A DNA stretch of 64,000 nt from Fidelibacterota bacterium (GTDB lineage: Bacteria; Fidelibacterota; UBA8477; JABMPR01), in the NCBI GenBank assembly GCA_016784025.1, contig JADHVL010000012.1, positions 1-64,000 on the forward strand, written 5' to 3'. Below the pieces are notes generated by a model. That model searched no databases, had not been told where the DNA came from, and saw only the letters and a program-made list of their open reading frames with translations. Below, piece after piece: positions 9,505 to 17,687 of this stretch (positions within the stretch are counted from its first letter, which is position 1; each line of letters starts with the position of its first letter). Both the position numbers and the translations under genes were made by a program.

Positions 9505-11013
9505 ATGAAAAGAAGAGAATTTTTAAAGACCGGTACGCTGGCAGTAGCCGCTATTGGAGTCCCTCCGAATCTGGTGTCCTGTTTTTCCAGCCAAATGGCA
9601 TCTGTAGGTGAAGTAAAACAAAATTCAGTCTGGGTACCCAAGGGAGGCTATACAATCGCAGAGCTACATGCGAGAGTTGAAGCGTATTATGGTGATTATG
9701 ATGATGTCAGCGCTGTTGGCCGCGCCCGTAAGATGCAGGCATTAATCATGGAGATTGCCATCAAGGCGAAAACTCGGAATCCGAACTTTCAGATTGTTCC
9801 CCAAGACACTTTAGAATATGCCCATATAGATGGAAATACGAATAATTCATATGATCAAGATTTCCTTAACCTGCTCGATGGTTGGGGGATTGAAAATTTC
9901 AGTGCCAATACTGTAGCCAGGTTGGCAAACCTATCTAAGGTTGGCATAAAGGGTACGGCGAACACCAAAGGAAGCACCGTACAAGTTGTTGCTGATAACC
10001 AGAAAATTGCTGCCGATAATAATATTCTCTGGCACCCCAGATTAAGTGCAGAAGTGTATCAGTCACCAGGGATAGGTAATCCTGGTTATATGCCGATATA
10101 TTCGCCTTCCTCGAACAGCTACAACATAATCCATGATCCCATACCTGCCGGTGTAGCGTCCATATTAAACAGCAACGATGTTTATAGTATGATGGATGCG
10201 AAAAACCATCTGTACATGATCAGCAGTGGTAAATACGCGAATTGGCCGGCCTGGGAAAATAATCCATCAAGTCGTCTCGATATAACTAGCAATGCTGGTT
10301 ATTTAGTTCCCTTCCCAGGCGGACGATTTCAACCCACTGGTCCTGCAGAGGTGGTTGCTCAAGCCATGGCAGACCACGGGACTGAATGGGACTTTTTTTG
10401 GGTGGCCAAAGGCTACACTCAAGATGAAGGCAGGAAAGCATATATTGAGGAACTCGCGGCCTCAGAGTGGGATGCTTTTTATATTGATGCGCATTTCGGC
10501 GGGGGTGCTCTTACCAGGGAAGAGGTTGAGATCCTTAAATGGAAACCTCAGGGCGGTAGGCGGCAGGTTATCTCGTATTTGAGTATCGGCACCACAGAAT
10601 TATACCGCTGGTTTGCCGATCCAGTCATGGTTAATCCTAGCCCAAGATCCTTTCTCCACGGGGCTGTTGAAAATGGCACATTTATACCGGCGCGCGAAAG
10701 ATTTGGAGATGTTGGCATCCCAAATTGGATGCTATGGCCAGCCTACTCAGGTCAATATGCTGACGAATCCACCCCGATTTGGTGGCATCCTGAGTGGAGG
10801 GACATTATTGTTAGAGGCGGCAGCCCCTATAAAAGTCCCAGTGATGATCATTCCCCATTTGCAGATGGCAGATCCTCCATCGACAAGATTGTGGACATGG
10901 GATTTGACGGTGTGTATTTAGATAACGTGAGCAGAGCTACCTCGTCCAGGGGTAAATGGACTGCGCTACAGGCCTACAATAATGCACATCCCCGGTGGTC
11001 TTTAGCACCTTAG
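9505..11013 (+). CDS. Tat-exported GH114-like glycosidase (putative endo-alpha-1,4-polygalactosaminidase)
   Basis: 502 residues. The N-terminus KRREFLKTG is a twin-arginine signal followed by a hydrophobic stretch and a possible lipobox LVSC near residue 30, so export is folded and perhaps lipid-anchored. The body matches the GH114/TM1410-like TIM barrel. It has IAIKAKTRNPNFQIVPQDTL, then EWDAFYIDAHFG, RRQVISYLSIG (strand with the family's YlSvG), WWHPEWRDIIV and near the C-terminus GFDGVYLDNV (466-475). The family is often mis-annotated as Cys-tRNA synthetase-like. Known: GH114 domains hydrolyse alpha-1,4-galactosaminogalactan-type polymers and form the N-terminal domain of PelA. Inferred: together with the upstream deacetylase this rebuilds PelA functions on separate genes. 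Start: ATG with TTGGAG 8-13 nt upstream. It is the last gene of the plus-strand locus. Confidence 0.75.
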   Translation: MKRREFLKTGTLAVAAIGVPPNLVSCFSSQMASVGEVKQNSVWVPKGGYTIAELHARVEAYYGDYDDVSAVGRARKMQALIMEIAIKAKTRNPNFQIVPQDTLEYAHIDGNTNNSYDQDFLNLLDGWGIENFSANTVARLANLSKVGIKGTANTKGSTVQVVADNQKIAADNNILWHPRLSAEVYQSPGIGNPGYMPIYSPSSNSYNIIHDPIPAGVASILNSNDVYSMMDAKNHLYMISSGKYANWPAWENNPSSRLDITSNAGYLVPFPGGRFQPTGPAEVVAQAMADHGTEWDFFWVAKGYTQDEGRKAYIEELAASEWDAFYIDAHFGGGALTREEVEILKWKPQGGRRQVISYLSIGTTELYRWFADPVMVNPSPRSFLHGAVENGTFIPARERFGDVGIPNWMLWPAYSGQYADESTPIWWHPEWRDIIVRGGSPYKSPSDDHSPFADGRSSIDKIVDMGFDGVYLDNVSRATSSRGKWTALQAYNNAHPRWSLAP

Positions 11014-11130
11014 TAAAGGTATTTTTCGAACAAAAGCCGAAATAGCACTATCAATTAGTAACAAACCCATATGAAAAGGAAATATCTTGTCTTTGGGGAG
11101 CTTGCAAATCGCATATCTATGTTTCACTAC

Positions 11131-11205
11131 GATGTGTAAATAACCCTCGTAAAAAGATTGGCTTGCCAATCGTAGCCCCCATAGGGGGCGAAGATTGGTA
11201 CGCCC
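11131..11205. repeat. Direct repeat copy A (75 bp) carrying a duplicated tRNA-Arg 3' end
   Basis: Matches 11601-11675 at 74 of 75 positions (offset exactly 470 bp); weaker similarity extends about 35-40 bp further upstream in both copies. The copy ends in TTGGTACGCCC, i.e. the last 10 nt of tRNA-Arg including CCA (minus strand). It also holds two hairpins, GATTGGC-TT-GCCAATC and GCCCCC-ATA-GGGGGC. Together with copy B it brackets the GIY-YIG gene. Confidence 0.85.
11151..11171 (-). terminator. Rho-independent terminator after the GIY-YIG gene
   Basis: On the minus strand GATTGGC-AA-GCCAATC (7-bp perfect stem, 2-nt loop) is followed directly by TTTTT. It lies 74 bp past the stop of the GIY-YIG gene and is one of two identical terminators created by the direct repeat. 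Confidence 0.7.
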
Positions 11206-11244
11206 TCTATCTTCGCTTCGCCCGCCTCTTCTGGCGGAGTTCAG

Positions 11245-11517
11245 CTACGATAGATAAAGGCAGGACCAAAGATAACCACGACGTTTAAGCCATTCACGAC
11301 CAGCATTATTCTTGAAATATTTTTCTCGAGCTCGCGCCTCATCCGTAGAATCGAATGATTCATGATAAATTAATTTCCACCCTGACCCCCTACGGGTCCA
11401 CTTGTTGGTGCCTGTATTATGTTGCATGATTCTTCGTTTAATATTTTTGGTCATCCCCACATAGTTCAATCCTTCATCGGAGTGGATGACATACACAAAC
11501 CACTGCATTTTCTGCAT
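11245..11517 (-). CDS. Small GIY-YIG endonuclease domain protein
   Basis: 90 residues. Near the N-terminus is FVYVIHSDEGLNYVGMTKN, a GIY-YIG-type opening (VYV...YVG) followed by Arg and HN (RRIMQHNTG), then a conserved WKLIYHE and the family's EKYFKNNAGREWLKRR. This is the free-standing UPF0213/YhbQ-like class, a single nuclease domain without a DNA-binding partner. Known: such genes are numerous in FCB genomes, often beside tRNA genes and palindromic repeats; their cellular role is unclear. Here the gene sits between 75-bp direct repeats next to tRNA-Arg, which suggests a small mobile or homing-like unit. ATG start at 11517; AGGA lies 9-12 nt upstream. The final codons read into an inverted-repeat region (11201-11245), so the C-terminus may have been shaped by the repeat. 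Confidence 0.85.
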   Translation of the reverse strand: MQKMQWFVYVIHSDEGLNYVGMTKNIKRRIMQHNTGTNKWTRRGSGWKLIYHESFDSTDEARAREKYFKNNAGREWLKRRGYLWSCLYLS

Positions 11518-11600
11518 GATATCATGTCCTATTGTAAGCGATTATTGTTTTTTAAGCTTATTGTTTGGAGCATGCTAATCCCACATCTACAATTCACTAG

Positions 11601-11665
11601 GATGTGTAAATAATCCTCGTAAAAAGATTGGCTTGCCAATCGTAGCCCCCATAGGGGGCGAAGAT

Positions 11666-11675
<10 letters not shown>
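11601..11675. repeat. Direct repeat copy B (75 bp), overlapping the tRNA-Arg 3' end
   Basis: Partner of 11131-11205 with a single mismatch (C/T at position 14 of the repeat). Here the repeat runs into the genuine tRNA-Arg, its last 10 bp being the tRNA 3' end with encoded CCA. This is the arrangement expected of an att-like site in which a tRNA end has been duplicated by an insertion. Confidence 0.85.
11621..11641 (-). terminator. Rho-independent terminator of tRNA-Arg
   Basis: On the minus strand the perfect hairpin GATTGGC-AA-GCCAATC followed by TTTTT lies about 25 bp after the tRNA CCA end. A second hairpin (GCCCCC-TAT-GGGGGC) lies between them. Confidence 0.75.
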
Positions 11676-11742
<67 letters not shown>

Positions 11743-11792
11743 ATAGTGTGATCTCGACCTAAGTCAAGAATACTTCAGCCAACTTTTCAAAT

Positions 11793-11885
11793 CCCGTGGC
11801 GAAGCTGCCTGTCCCGCCGTAGTCTGCAAGACGTAGGCGGAAGCTACGGGCCTGTCACGGCGAAGCTGTATAGCGAAGCCGGACG
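11793..11885. repeat. GC-rich dispersed palindromic repeat
   Basis: CCGCC...GGCGG stem at 11814-11840 with inner GTCT-GCA-AGAC, flanked by repeated GCGAAGC and AGCTACGGG-type words (also seen near 11205-11245). It looks like the intergenic palindromes scattered through related genomes, with no coding frame. It lies between tRNA-Arg and the end of folD and may cap folD transcripts. Confidence 0.5.
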
Positions 11886-11892
11886 CATATGT

Positions 11893-11968
11893 ATGTCAAA
11901 GATTTGACATGTTGATTTTCAAGGGACATTTCGTCCTTCGAGAGCCTCAGGATGACAGCTCAATGTCC
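11893..11968. repeat. Two further palindromic units (18-bp palindrome and REP-like element)
   Basis: 11893-11910 is ATGTCAAA-GA-TTTGACAT, an 8-bp perfect stem. 11924-11968 is bounded by the inverted heptamers GGACATT and AATGTCC around TCGTCCTTCGAGAGCCTCAG, the familiar REP-like word found between genes of many bacteria. No coding potential. Confidence 0.5.
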
Positions 11969-12018
11969 AGACTTTTAAAAGCACGCCAAGGTATAAGTGA
12001 CCCTAGACCCTGCAAAAA

Positions 12019-12906
12019 CTATTTCAGGCTGTTCTCAGCCGATTTAACCGTATTAGAGAGCAACATGGCGATAGTCATGGGACCTACACCACCAGGAACA
12101 GGGGTTATGGCAGCACATTTTTCTGAAACAGCGGTAAAATCAACATCACCAACCAGACGATATCCCTTCTCTCTACTGGCATCATCAACACGATTGATTC
12201 CAACATCAATGATAACTGCGCCATCTTTGACCATGTCCTCAGTGATAAATTCAGGAACACCCGCAGCTGCAATGAGAATATCAGCTTGACGGGTATGCAC
12301 ACCCATATCAGGTGTCCGGGTATGAACCAGGGTCACAGTCGCATTTCCCAGATCCTTCTTCTGAATCATGAGATTGGCCATGGGCTTGCCCACAATATTT
12401 GAACGACCCACAACCACGACATGTTTGCCAGAAGTCTCAATCTTATAATATTTCATGATCTCAAGAATACCAGCCGGTGTGCATGAGACAAAACCATCCA
12501 AATCCAACACCAACTTACCCACACTGACTGGATGAAATCCATCTACATCCTTTTCAGGATTAATAGTTTCAATGATCAATTGAGAATCAATATGCTTCGG
12601 AAGGGGCAATTGAACCAGAATACCGTGAACCTTTTCATCTTGATTAAGATCCTGAACAACTTTTAATAGCTCGTCCTGAGAGGTACTGGCATCCAGTCTG
12701 AGTACCTGAGAATTGAATCCCAGCTTGGCACTCTGACGCTCCTTGGATCGCACATAAACCTGGGATGCAGGATCTTCACCAACCAATACAGCAGTAAGAC
12801 CTGGAATGACCCCCTTTTCCTTCAATTTTTCAATCCGAACGTTAAGATCGGACTTTACGGCAAGTGAAACTTCCTTGCCACTTAAAATGAGAGGATTATT
12901 TGGCAA
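12019..12906 (-). CDS. folD: Bifunctional methylenetetrahydrofolate dehydrogenase/cyclohydrolase
   Basis: 295 residues, full length for FolD. It interconverts 5,10-methylene-THF, methenyl-THF and 10-formyl-THF in the cytosol using NADP. Visible signatures: YVRSKERQSAKLGF (catalytic Tyr-x3-Lys), GILVQLPLPKHI, PEKDVDGFHP, the Rossmann VVVVGRSNIVGKPMANLM and the C-terminal PVPGGVGPMTIAMLL. The start is TTG with AGGAG 8 nt upstream; no ATG exists that keeps the N-terminus. It overlaps the end of rny by 11 bp, so it is the translationally coupled last gene of the thrS-to-folD run. Confidence 0.97.
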   Translation of the reverse strand: MPNNPLILSGKEVSLAVKSDLNVRIEKLKEKGVIPGLTAVLVGEDPASQVYVRSKERQSAKLGFNSQVLRLDASTSQDELLKVVQDLNQDEKVHGILVQLPLPKHIDSQLIIETINPEKDVDGFHPVSVGKLVLDLDGFVSCTPAGILEIMKYYKIETSGKHVVVVGRSNIVGKPMANLMIQKKDLGNATVTLVHTRTPDMGVHTRQADILIAAAGVPEFITEDMVKDGAVIIDVGINRVDDASREKGYRLVGDVDFTAVSEKCAAITPVPGGVGPMTIAMLLSNTVKSAENSLK

Positions 12907-14461
12907 GTGCTGTACTCCTGGATTCTCTTATGACTACAACCTTGATCTGTCCAGGATAGGTCATTTCAGCTTCTATACGTCCAGCGATTTCCATGCTCAA
13001 TGATTGTGCTCTATTGTCATCAATCTTGTCACTTTCAACCATAACCCTGACCTCGCGACCAGCTTGAATAGCGTAGGATTTGGAGACACCCTCGAATCCC
13101 GTAGCAATACCTTCGAGATTTCTCAGACGTTTGATGTAGCTCTCCAGCGTATCTCCACGGGCTCCCCGACGAGAGCCACTAATGGCATCTGCGGATTGCA
13201 CCAATGCGGAGATTGGTCCAGTCATAGGTACTTCTTCATGGTGAGATTCAATGGCATTGATGACAGCATCAGGCTCACCAAACTTGCGAGCATATTCACC
13301 ACCAATGAGTGCATGGGTTCCATCCGTATTTCTATCGATGGCCTTACCCAGATCATGTAGGAATCCAGCACGTCTGGCAAGAACACCATCCAGGCCTAAT
13401 TCTGATGCCATAAGACCGGTTAACCAACCCACCTCAATACTATGTTTCAGTATGTTTTGTCCATAGCTGGTACGGTATTTAAGACGACCAATCAGCTTCA
13501 TGATTTGAGCGTGGAATGCTGGCAAATGCAATTCAGCCAGAGCTTCCTCAGCCGCAACCCGCATCTCCTCATCCACATCAGCAGTTGCCTTGGTGATCAT
13601 TTCTTCAATACGTGCGGGGTGAATGCGACCATCCTGAACCAGATTGGTCAAGGCCACACGGGCTATTTCACGCCGAACTGGATCAAAACCCGAAAGCACC
13701 ACTGCCTCAGGGGTATCATCAACAATGAGCTCTACACCTGTGAGCTGTTCAAAGGTACGAATATTTCTTCCCTCTCGACCAATGACACGTCCCTTCATTT
13801 GATCAGAAGGTAATTCCACAACCGAAACGGTTGACTCTGCAGTATGGTCTGCAGCTGATCTCTGAATGGCAGAAATAACAATTTTATTTGCTTCTTTAGT
13901 AGCGTTGGACACAGCTGTTTCACGAATCTGTTTGGCAACTTGCGCGCCCTCAGCATTGGCTATTTCTTTAAGATTTTCGATGAGGCTATTTTTGGCTTCT
14001 TCCTGTGTCATCCGGGCAATTTGCTCGAGCTTTTCATTCTCCTGCTTGAGCATATCCTCATAGCGTTGCTTATCAGCCTCAATCTCACTAAGTGACTGAG
14101 AAACCTGTGCCTCTACTTTGCGAATCTCTACTTCTTTTCTATCCAGAGATTCTGATTTATTGTCCAGCTTTATCTCACGGTTCGAAATATTTTTTTGAGA
14201 CTCATGGACTTCCTGCAGCTTGACCTTGGCATCTTCTTCGGCTTGTTGGATGATCTTCATGGCATCATCCCTGGCTTCCAACTCTTTTTCCTTCTTGATT
14301 GAGATGGCGTCTTTTTCAGCGGTAGCAAGAATTTGCTCTGCCAGCATACCGGCATTTTTTGCGTTTTGTTTAAATGAATAGGAAACAAGGGGTATAGCTA
14401 TACCAAACCCCAGGATGACAGCAATAAGCGGTAGAAATTGGGAAATATCCATAGGTTTCAC
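12896..14461 (-). CDS. rny: Ribonuclease Y
   Basis: 521 residues, standard length. There is an N-terminal membrane anchor (about 8-28), a long charged coiled coil (about 40-205), a KH RNA-binding domain with GRVIGREGRN at 224-233, and an HD phosphohydrolase domain with GFLHDLGKA (H369, D370) and SHHEE. It is a membrane-tethered endoribonuclease that starts mRNA decay. Placement after zapA and before folD is common in FCB bacteria. Confidence 0.97.
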   Translation of the reverse strand: MKPMDISQFLPLIAVILGFGIAIPLVSYSFKQNAKNAGMLAEQILATAEKDAISIKKEKELEARDDAMKIIQQAEEDAKVKLQEVHESQKNISNREIKLDNKSESLDRKEVEIRKVEAQVSQSLSEIEADKQRYEDMLKQENEKLEQIARMTQEEAKNSLIENLKEIANAEGAQVAKQIRETAVSNATKEANKIVISAIQRSAADHTAESTVSVVELPSDQMKGRVIGREGRNIRTFEQLTGVELIVDDTPEAVVLSGFDPVRREIARVALTNLVQDGRIHPARIEEMITKATADVDEEMRVAAEEALAELHLPAFHAQIMKLIGRLKYRTSYGQNILKHSIEVGWLTGLMASELGLDGVLARRAGFLHDLGKAIDRNTDGTHALIGGEYARKFGEPDAVINAIESHHEEVPMTGPISALVQSADAISGSRRGARGDTLESYIKRLRNLEGIATGFEGVSKSYAIQAGREVRVMVESDKIDDNRAQSLSMEIAGRIEAEMTYPGQIKVVVIRESRSTALAK

Positions 14462-14548
14462 CTTTCTATTAGAATGAAGACCTTCGGAAAATATTATGCC
14501 TGTAAACAGGAGATCGGTGCGGACACACCGCTATACGGAATTCTAAAC
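14462..14548 (-). other. Structured spacer between zapA and rny
   Basis: 87 bp with, on the minus strand, CGGTGTG-TCC-GCACCG and CCTGTTTACAGG hairpins in succession. In several bacteria the region after zapA hosts 6S RNA; this stretch is short for a full 6S RNA, though it could extend into the flanks. No gene called; recorded as a candidate structured RNA. Confidence 0.25.
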
Positions 14549-14860
14549 CTAAGTGCTAAGTGTCTCGTCAATGAGTTCGGTGAGCGCTTGTACACGCTCC
14601 TCGAATCGATTTGCTAACTTCTCGCTCTCTTGACGGGCTGAAAATAACTCATCAGTAATATTCATACCGGCCAGAATGGCTATCTTCCCCTCAGCCGAAG
14701 CAGTATTGGGACCATCGTCAACTTCTCTCATTTTCATATCGACGTAATTAGCGACACCACTGATATAACTGGAATCTGCCTTACCCTTGATAGTGTAAGT
14801 TTTTCCATATATCGTAACTTGAACCGTATTGTTATCAGTAGTATTCATTGCGTCGTTCAC
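14549..14860 (-). CDS. zapA: Cell division protein ZapA
   Basis: 103 residues. It has the ZapA pattern: N-terminal beta segment VQVTIYGKTYTIKGKADSSY, then ANYVDMKMREV and an amphipathic coiled coil AEGKIAILAGMNITDELF. Known: ZapA binds and bundles FtsZ at the Z ring. The start is a GTG at 14860 or the ATG four codons later; the ribosome binding site is weak, so the choice is open. It lies 27 bp after a small coiled-coil gene that probably works with it. Confidence 0.9.
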   Translation of the reverse strand: MNDAMNTTDNNTVQVTIYGKTYTIKGKADSSYISGVANYVDMKMREVDDGPNTASAEGKIAILAGMNITDELFSARQESEKLANRFEERVQALTELIDETLST

Positions 14861-14887
14861 TTATTCATTCACCAGGTAGAATTCGCG

Positions 14888-15091
14888 TCATAAAAGTTCC
14901 AGCTCCGCATCGATCATTTCAATCATACTATTTAACTTACTACGGACGGCACTTTTATTTCCAGGTGCACCATCTGCAGCTCGTTCTATGATCTGATTAC
15001 GAAGTGAAAGGTTTTCTTTTTTTAGTAAACTCACATGAGCAACCAGTAATCTTACCTTGTCTTCAAACTTACTCAGGACATCATTGATCAC
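14888..15091 (-). CDS. Small coiled-coil protein, ZapB-like
   Basis: 67 residues, almost entirely helical and charged: a heptad-like FEDKVRLLVAHVSLLKKENL, then LRNQIIERA and a second helix SKLNSMIEMIDAELELL. Small proteins like this precede zapA in many FCB genomes and are assumed to be ZapB-like partners at the Z ring; that role is inferred. The GTG start shares one base with the pheT stop (TAGTG), so translation is coupled to pheT. Confidence 0.75.
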   Translation of the reverse strand: MINDVLSKFEDKVRLLVAHVSLLKKENLSLRNQIIERAADGAPGNKSAVRSKLNSMIEMIDAELELL

Positions 15092-17475
15092 TAGATTGCC
15101 TCTCTCAGTGTGGCGTTGTACGCGTCTTCCAAGCCTTTGAGAATCCTTCGGAAATCCCTATCGATTTCTTTTTCAGTAAGGGTTCTCGTCTTATTCTGAA
15201 AAACCAGACGAAATGTAAGACTTTTTTTGCCACTTGCAATAGATTTTCCTTCATAGATATCGTATAAACGACTATATACTAAGGACTTACCAGCATATTT
15301 CTGAATGGTTTCATTTATTTTCCCAAAGGGAACCATTGTATCAATTAATATGGAGAGATCACGTTCCACAGCGGGATAAACCGAAACTTTCTCATACTGA
15401 ATATTCCGACCCAGACCGAGATTTTCAGAGGTTCTCACTTCAGCGTAAACCCCTGCAACACTTTTAAGATTCTGGTTGATCATTTTAAGATTTCCCAGAA
15501 TTCCAATCTTCTCCTCACCCAGGTAGACACCAATGGCTTCGGTAAACAGGTCATGCTCCATTGATTTGAATAAAAGATCTAAACCAAAGAGATCACCATA
15601 TAATGAACTCAGGATTCCTTTCATCTGGAATACATCAACTTCAACACTCTCCTGTGACCATTGTTTGTGCTGAAGTTCACCAGAGATAAAAATCCCGAGA
15701 TGACTGGTTTCACAGGCACCTGTATCAGAATCCATATCTACTGTACTCACATTTCCCAGTTCAAATAACCTCAGATCGGATTGACGACGATTAATGTTGT
15801 AGTCAGCAACCTTTGCCATACCCATGAGTAGGGATGAACGCATGGAGGCCATATCTCTAGAGAGTGGGTTTGTCAGGATCAATGCTTCCTCATCACCAAA
15901 TACTGAGGGGTGTTCATCTACGGCCAGCAAACCATTACCATAAATCTGATTAAAGCCAGTGGCGGCAAGATGATCAATAATTTTCTCACGGATTTGATCA
16001 GGTGTTTTTTTGTTAATCTTATTGGCTATGCTGAAATGCTGAGGTACTGGGATATTATTATACCCAAAGATACGCCCAACCTCTTCTATCAGATCAATCT
16101 CCCGGGTAATATCAGGACGGAATGTTGGAACTGAAACCTGAAACACTCCCCCATCTTCAGTATGAAATAATTCAAGACCATTTAATATTTTGGAGATGGT
16201 AACAGTCTCAATTTCAGTTCCAAGAATAGCATTGCATCGCTGGGCGCGTAAGGTGACTACAAGGGGCTCAATCGCTTCGGGATAAGCATCAACCTGTCCC
16301 CGGGTAATCTCTCCCCCTGCCAGTTCAACGATGAGGCTGGCCAGTCGATCTAATGCAAAGGGAATCCCATTGGGGTCCGTGCCTCGTTCAAAGCGATGGC
16401 TGGCATCAGTAGCCAGCTGTAATTTTTTAGCACCGCGACGTACTACGACTGCATCAAAATAGGCACTTTCAAGCAAGAGGTCTGTGGTATCATCCTTTAC
16501 TTCTGAATTTTCACCACCCATGACTCCAGCCACGGCGATGGGTTTCTTTCCATCACAAATCAGCAGAACAGAATCATCCAATTCTCGTTCTTTACCATCT
16601 AGTGTGGTAATTTTTTCTTTATCCATTGCCTTACGGACTACAATTTTCCCACCCTCGATATAACGTAAATCAAAGGTATGCAGGGGATGTCCCGTTTCCA
16701 TTAAGACATAGTTGGCAGCATCCACAACATTATTGATGGAGCGTATACCGACAGCCTGCAAGCGTTGACGTATCCAACTGGGTGATTCCCCTATTTTTAC
16801 ATTTCTAACGATGCGGGCTGCATAGCGTGGACAAGACTGAGTGTCTTCAAGCTCCACTGAAACGATATCCGACGTGGGAGTAGAGGATTCGTTTAATTCA
16901 ACTACAGGTTTGCGCATCTCTAGGCCAAGGAGTGCTGCTAAATCCCGAGCTACACCAATATGACCAAGAGCGTCCGAACGATCAGGTGTGAGATCCAGCT
17001 CAATACTCACATCATTTCCAGAAAGATAGGAAACCATGTCCGTACCCAGCTCAGCATTTTCGTCTAACACCATGATACCAGAGTGATCCTGGGAAAGATC
17101 CAATTCACTCTCAGAACAAACCATCCCATTGGAAACCACGCCTCTCAGCTTGGCTTTTTTGATCTTCATTCCATCAGGAAAGGTGGTTCCAATTGTTGCC
17201 ACGGCTACTTTTTGTCCAGCAGCAATATTGGGAGCACCACAAATAATCTGCCTGGGCTCTTCGCTACCCAGATCAATCATACAGACACTGAGCTTATCAG
17301 CGTCAGGATGTTTTTCTTTGGAAACCACATGACCCACAACAATGGATTTAAAGAATTCAGGAGAGCTCTCAACGATGACTGCTTCAAGACCAGCATCCGT
17401 GAGTTTTGCGGCTAAAACCTCAGGTTCCAGATCAATGTCGATGTATTCTTTGAGCCAGTTGTATGAAATATTCAT
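15091..17475 (-). CDS. pheT: Phenylalanine--tRNA ligase beta subunit
   Basis: 794 residues, typical bacterial length. Order: N-terminal catalytic-like helix and EMAP/tRNA-binding domain (about 40-150, KHPDADKLSVCMID, IICGAPNI), B3/B4 editing domain (TDASHRFERGTDPNG), B5 domain (FRPDITREIDLIEEVGRIFGY), core domain and C-terminal FDX-ACB (YPAVERDLSILIDTMVPFG). Together with PheS it forms the alpha2beta2 synthetase. It is separated from pheS by 212 bp containing dispersed repeats, unusual for two subunits of one complex. Confidence 0.97.
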   Translation of the reverse strand: MNISYNWLKEYIDIDLEPEVLAAKLTDAGLEAVIVESSPEFFKSIVVGHVVSKEKHPDADKLSVCMIDLGSEEPRQIICGAPNIAAGQKVAVATIGTTFPDGMKIKKAKLRGVVSNGMVCSESELDLSQDHSGIMVLDENAELGTDMVSYLSGNDVSIELDLTPDRSDALGHIGVARDLAALLGLEMRKPVVELNESSTPTSDIVSVELEDTQSCPRYAARIVRNVKIGESPSWIRQRLQAVGIRSINNVVDAANYVLMETGHPLHTFDLRYIEGGKIVVRKAMDKEKITTLDGKERELDDSVLLICDGKKPIAVAGVMGGENSEVKDDTTDLLLESAYFDAVVVRRGAKKLQLATDASHRFERGTDPNGIPFALDRLASLIVELAGGEITRGQVDAYPEAIEPLVVTLRAQRCNAILGTEIETVTISKILNGLELFHTEDGGVFQVSVPTFRPDITREIDLIEEVGRIFGYNNIPVPQHFSIANKINKKTPDQIREKIIDHLAATGFNQIYGNGLLAVDEHPSVFGDEEALILTNPLSRDMASMRSSLLMGMAKVADYNINRRQSDLRLFELGNVSTVDMDSDTGACETSHLGIFISGELQHKQWSQESVEVDVFQMKGILSSLYGDLFGLDLLFKSMEHDLFTEAIGVYLGEEKIGILGNLKMINQNLKSVAGVYAEVRTSENLGLGRNIQYEKVSVYPAVERDLSILIDTMVPFGKINETIQKYAGKSLVYSRLYDIYEGKSIASGKKSLTFRLVFQNKTRTLTEKEIDRDFRRILKGLEDAYNATLREAI

Positions 17476-17551
17476 AGTATACTCATATTCATAGTTGAAA
17501 AATCATTGAGGGTAAATATGATACCATACCCGGAATCATCCTCTTCAGTCT

Positions 17552-17640
17552 TTGCGAGAAATCCCGACTTTTGTCGGGATGACGAAGCAATCTCGGAAAA
17601 GGAGATCGCCACGCTCACTCTACTCGCTCGCGATGACTGA
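17552..17640. repeat. REP-like palindromic repeats in the pheS-pheT spacer
   Basis: ATCCCGAC-TTTT-GTCGGGAT is a perfect 8-bp hairpin at 17561-17580. GACGAAGCAATCTC ... GAGATCGCCACG, an imperfect palindrome, and CTCGCTCGCGATGAC follow. This matches the widespread dispersed element built on the words GAGATTGCTTCGTC and ATCCCGAC. Non-coding. Confidence 0.6.
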
Positions 17641-17687
17641 ATACTTCATTTTTCTAAGATGCTAGTTCCAAAAGCTAACAGTGTTCG

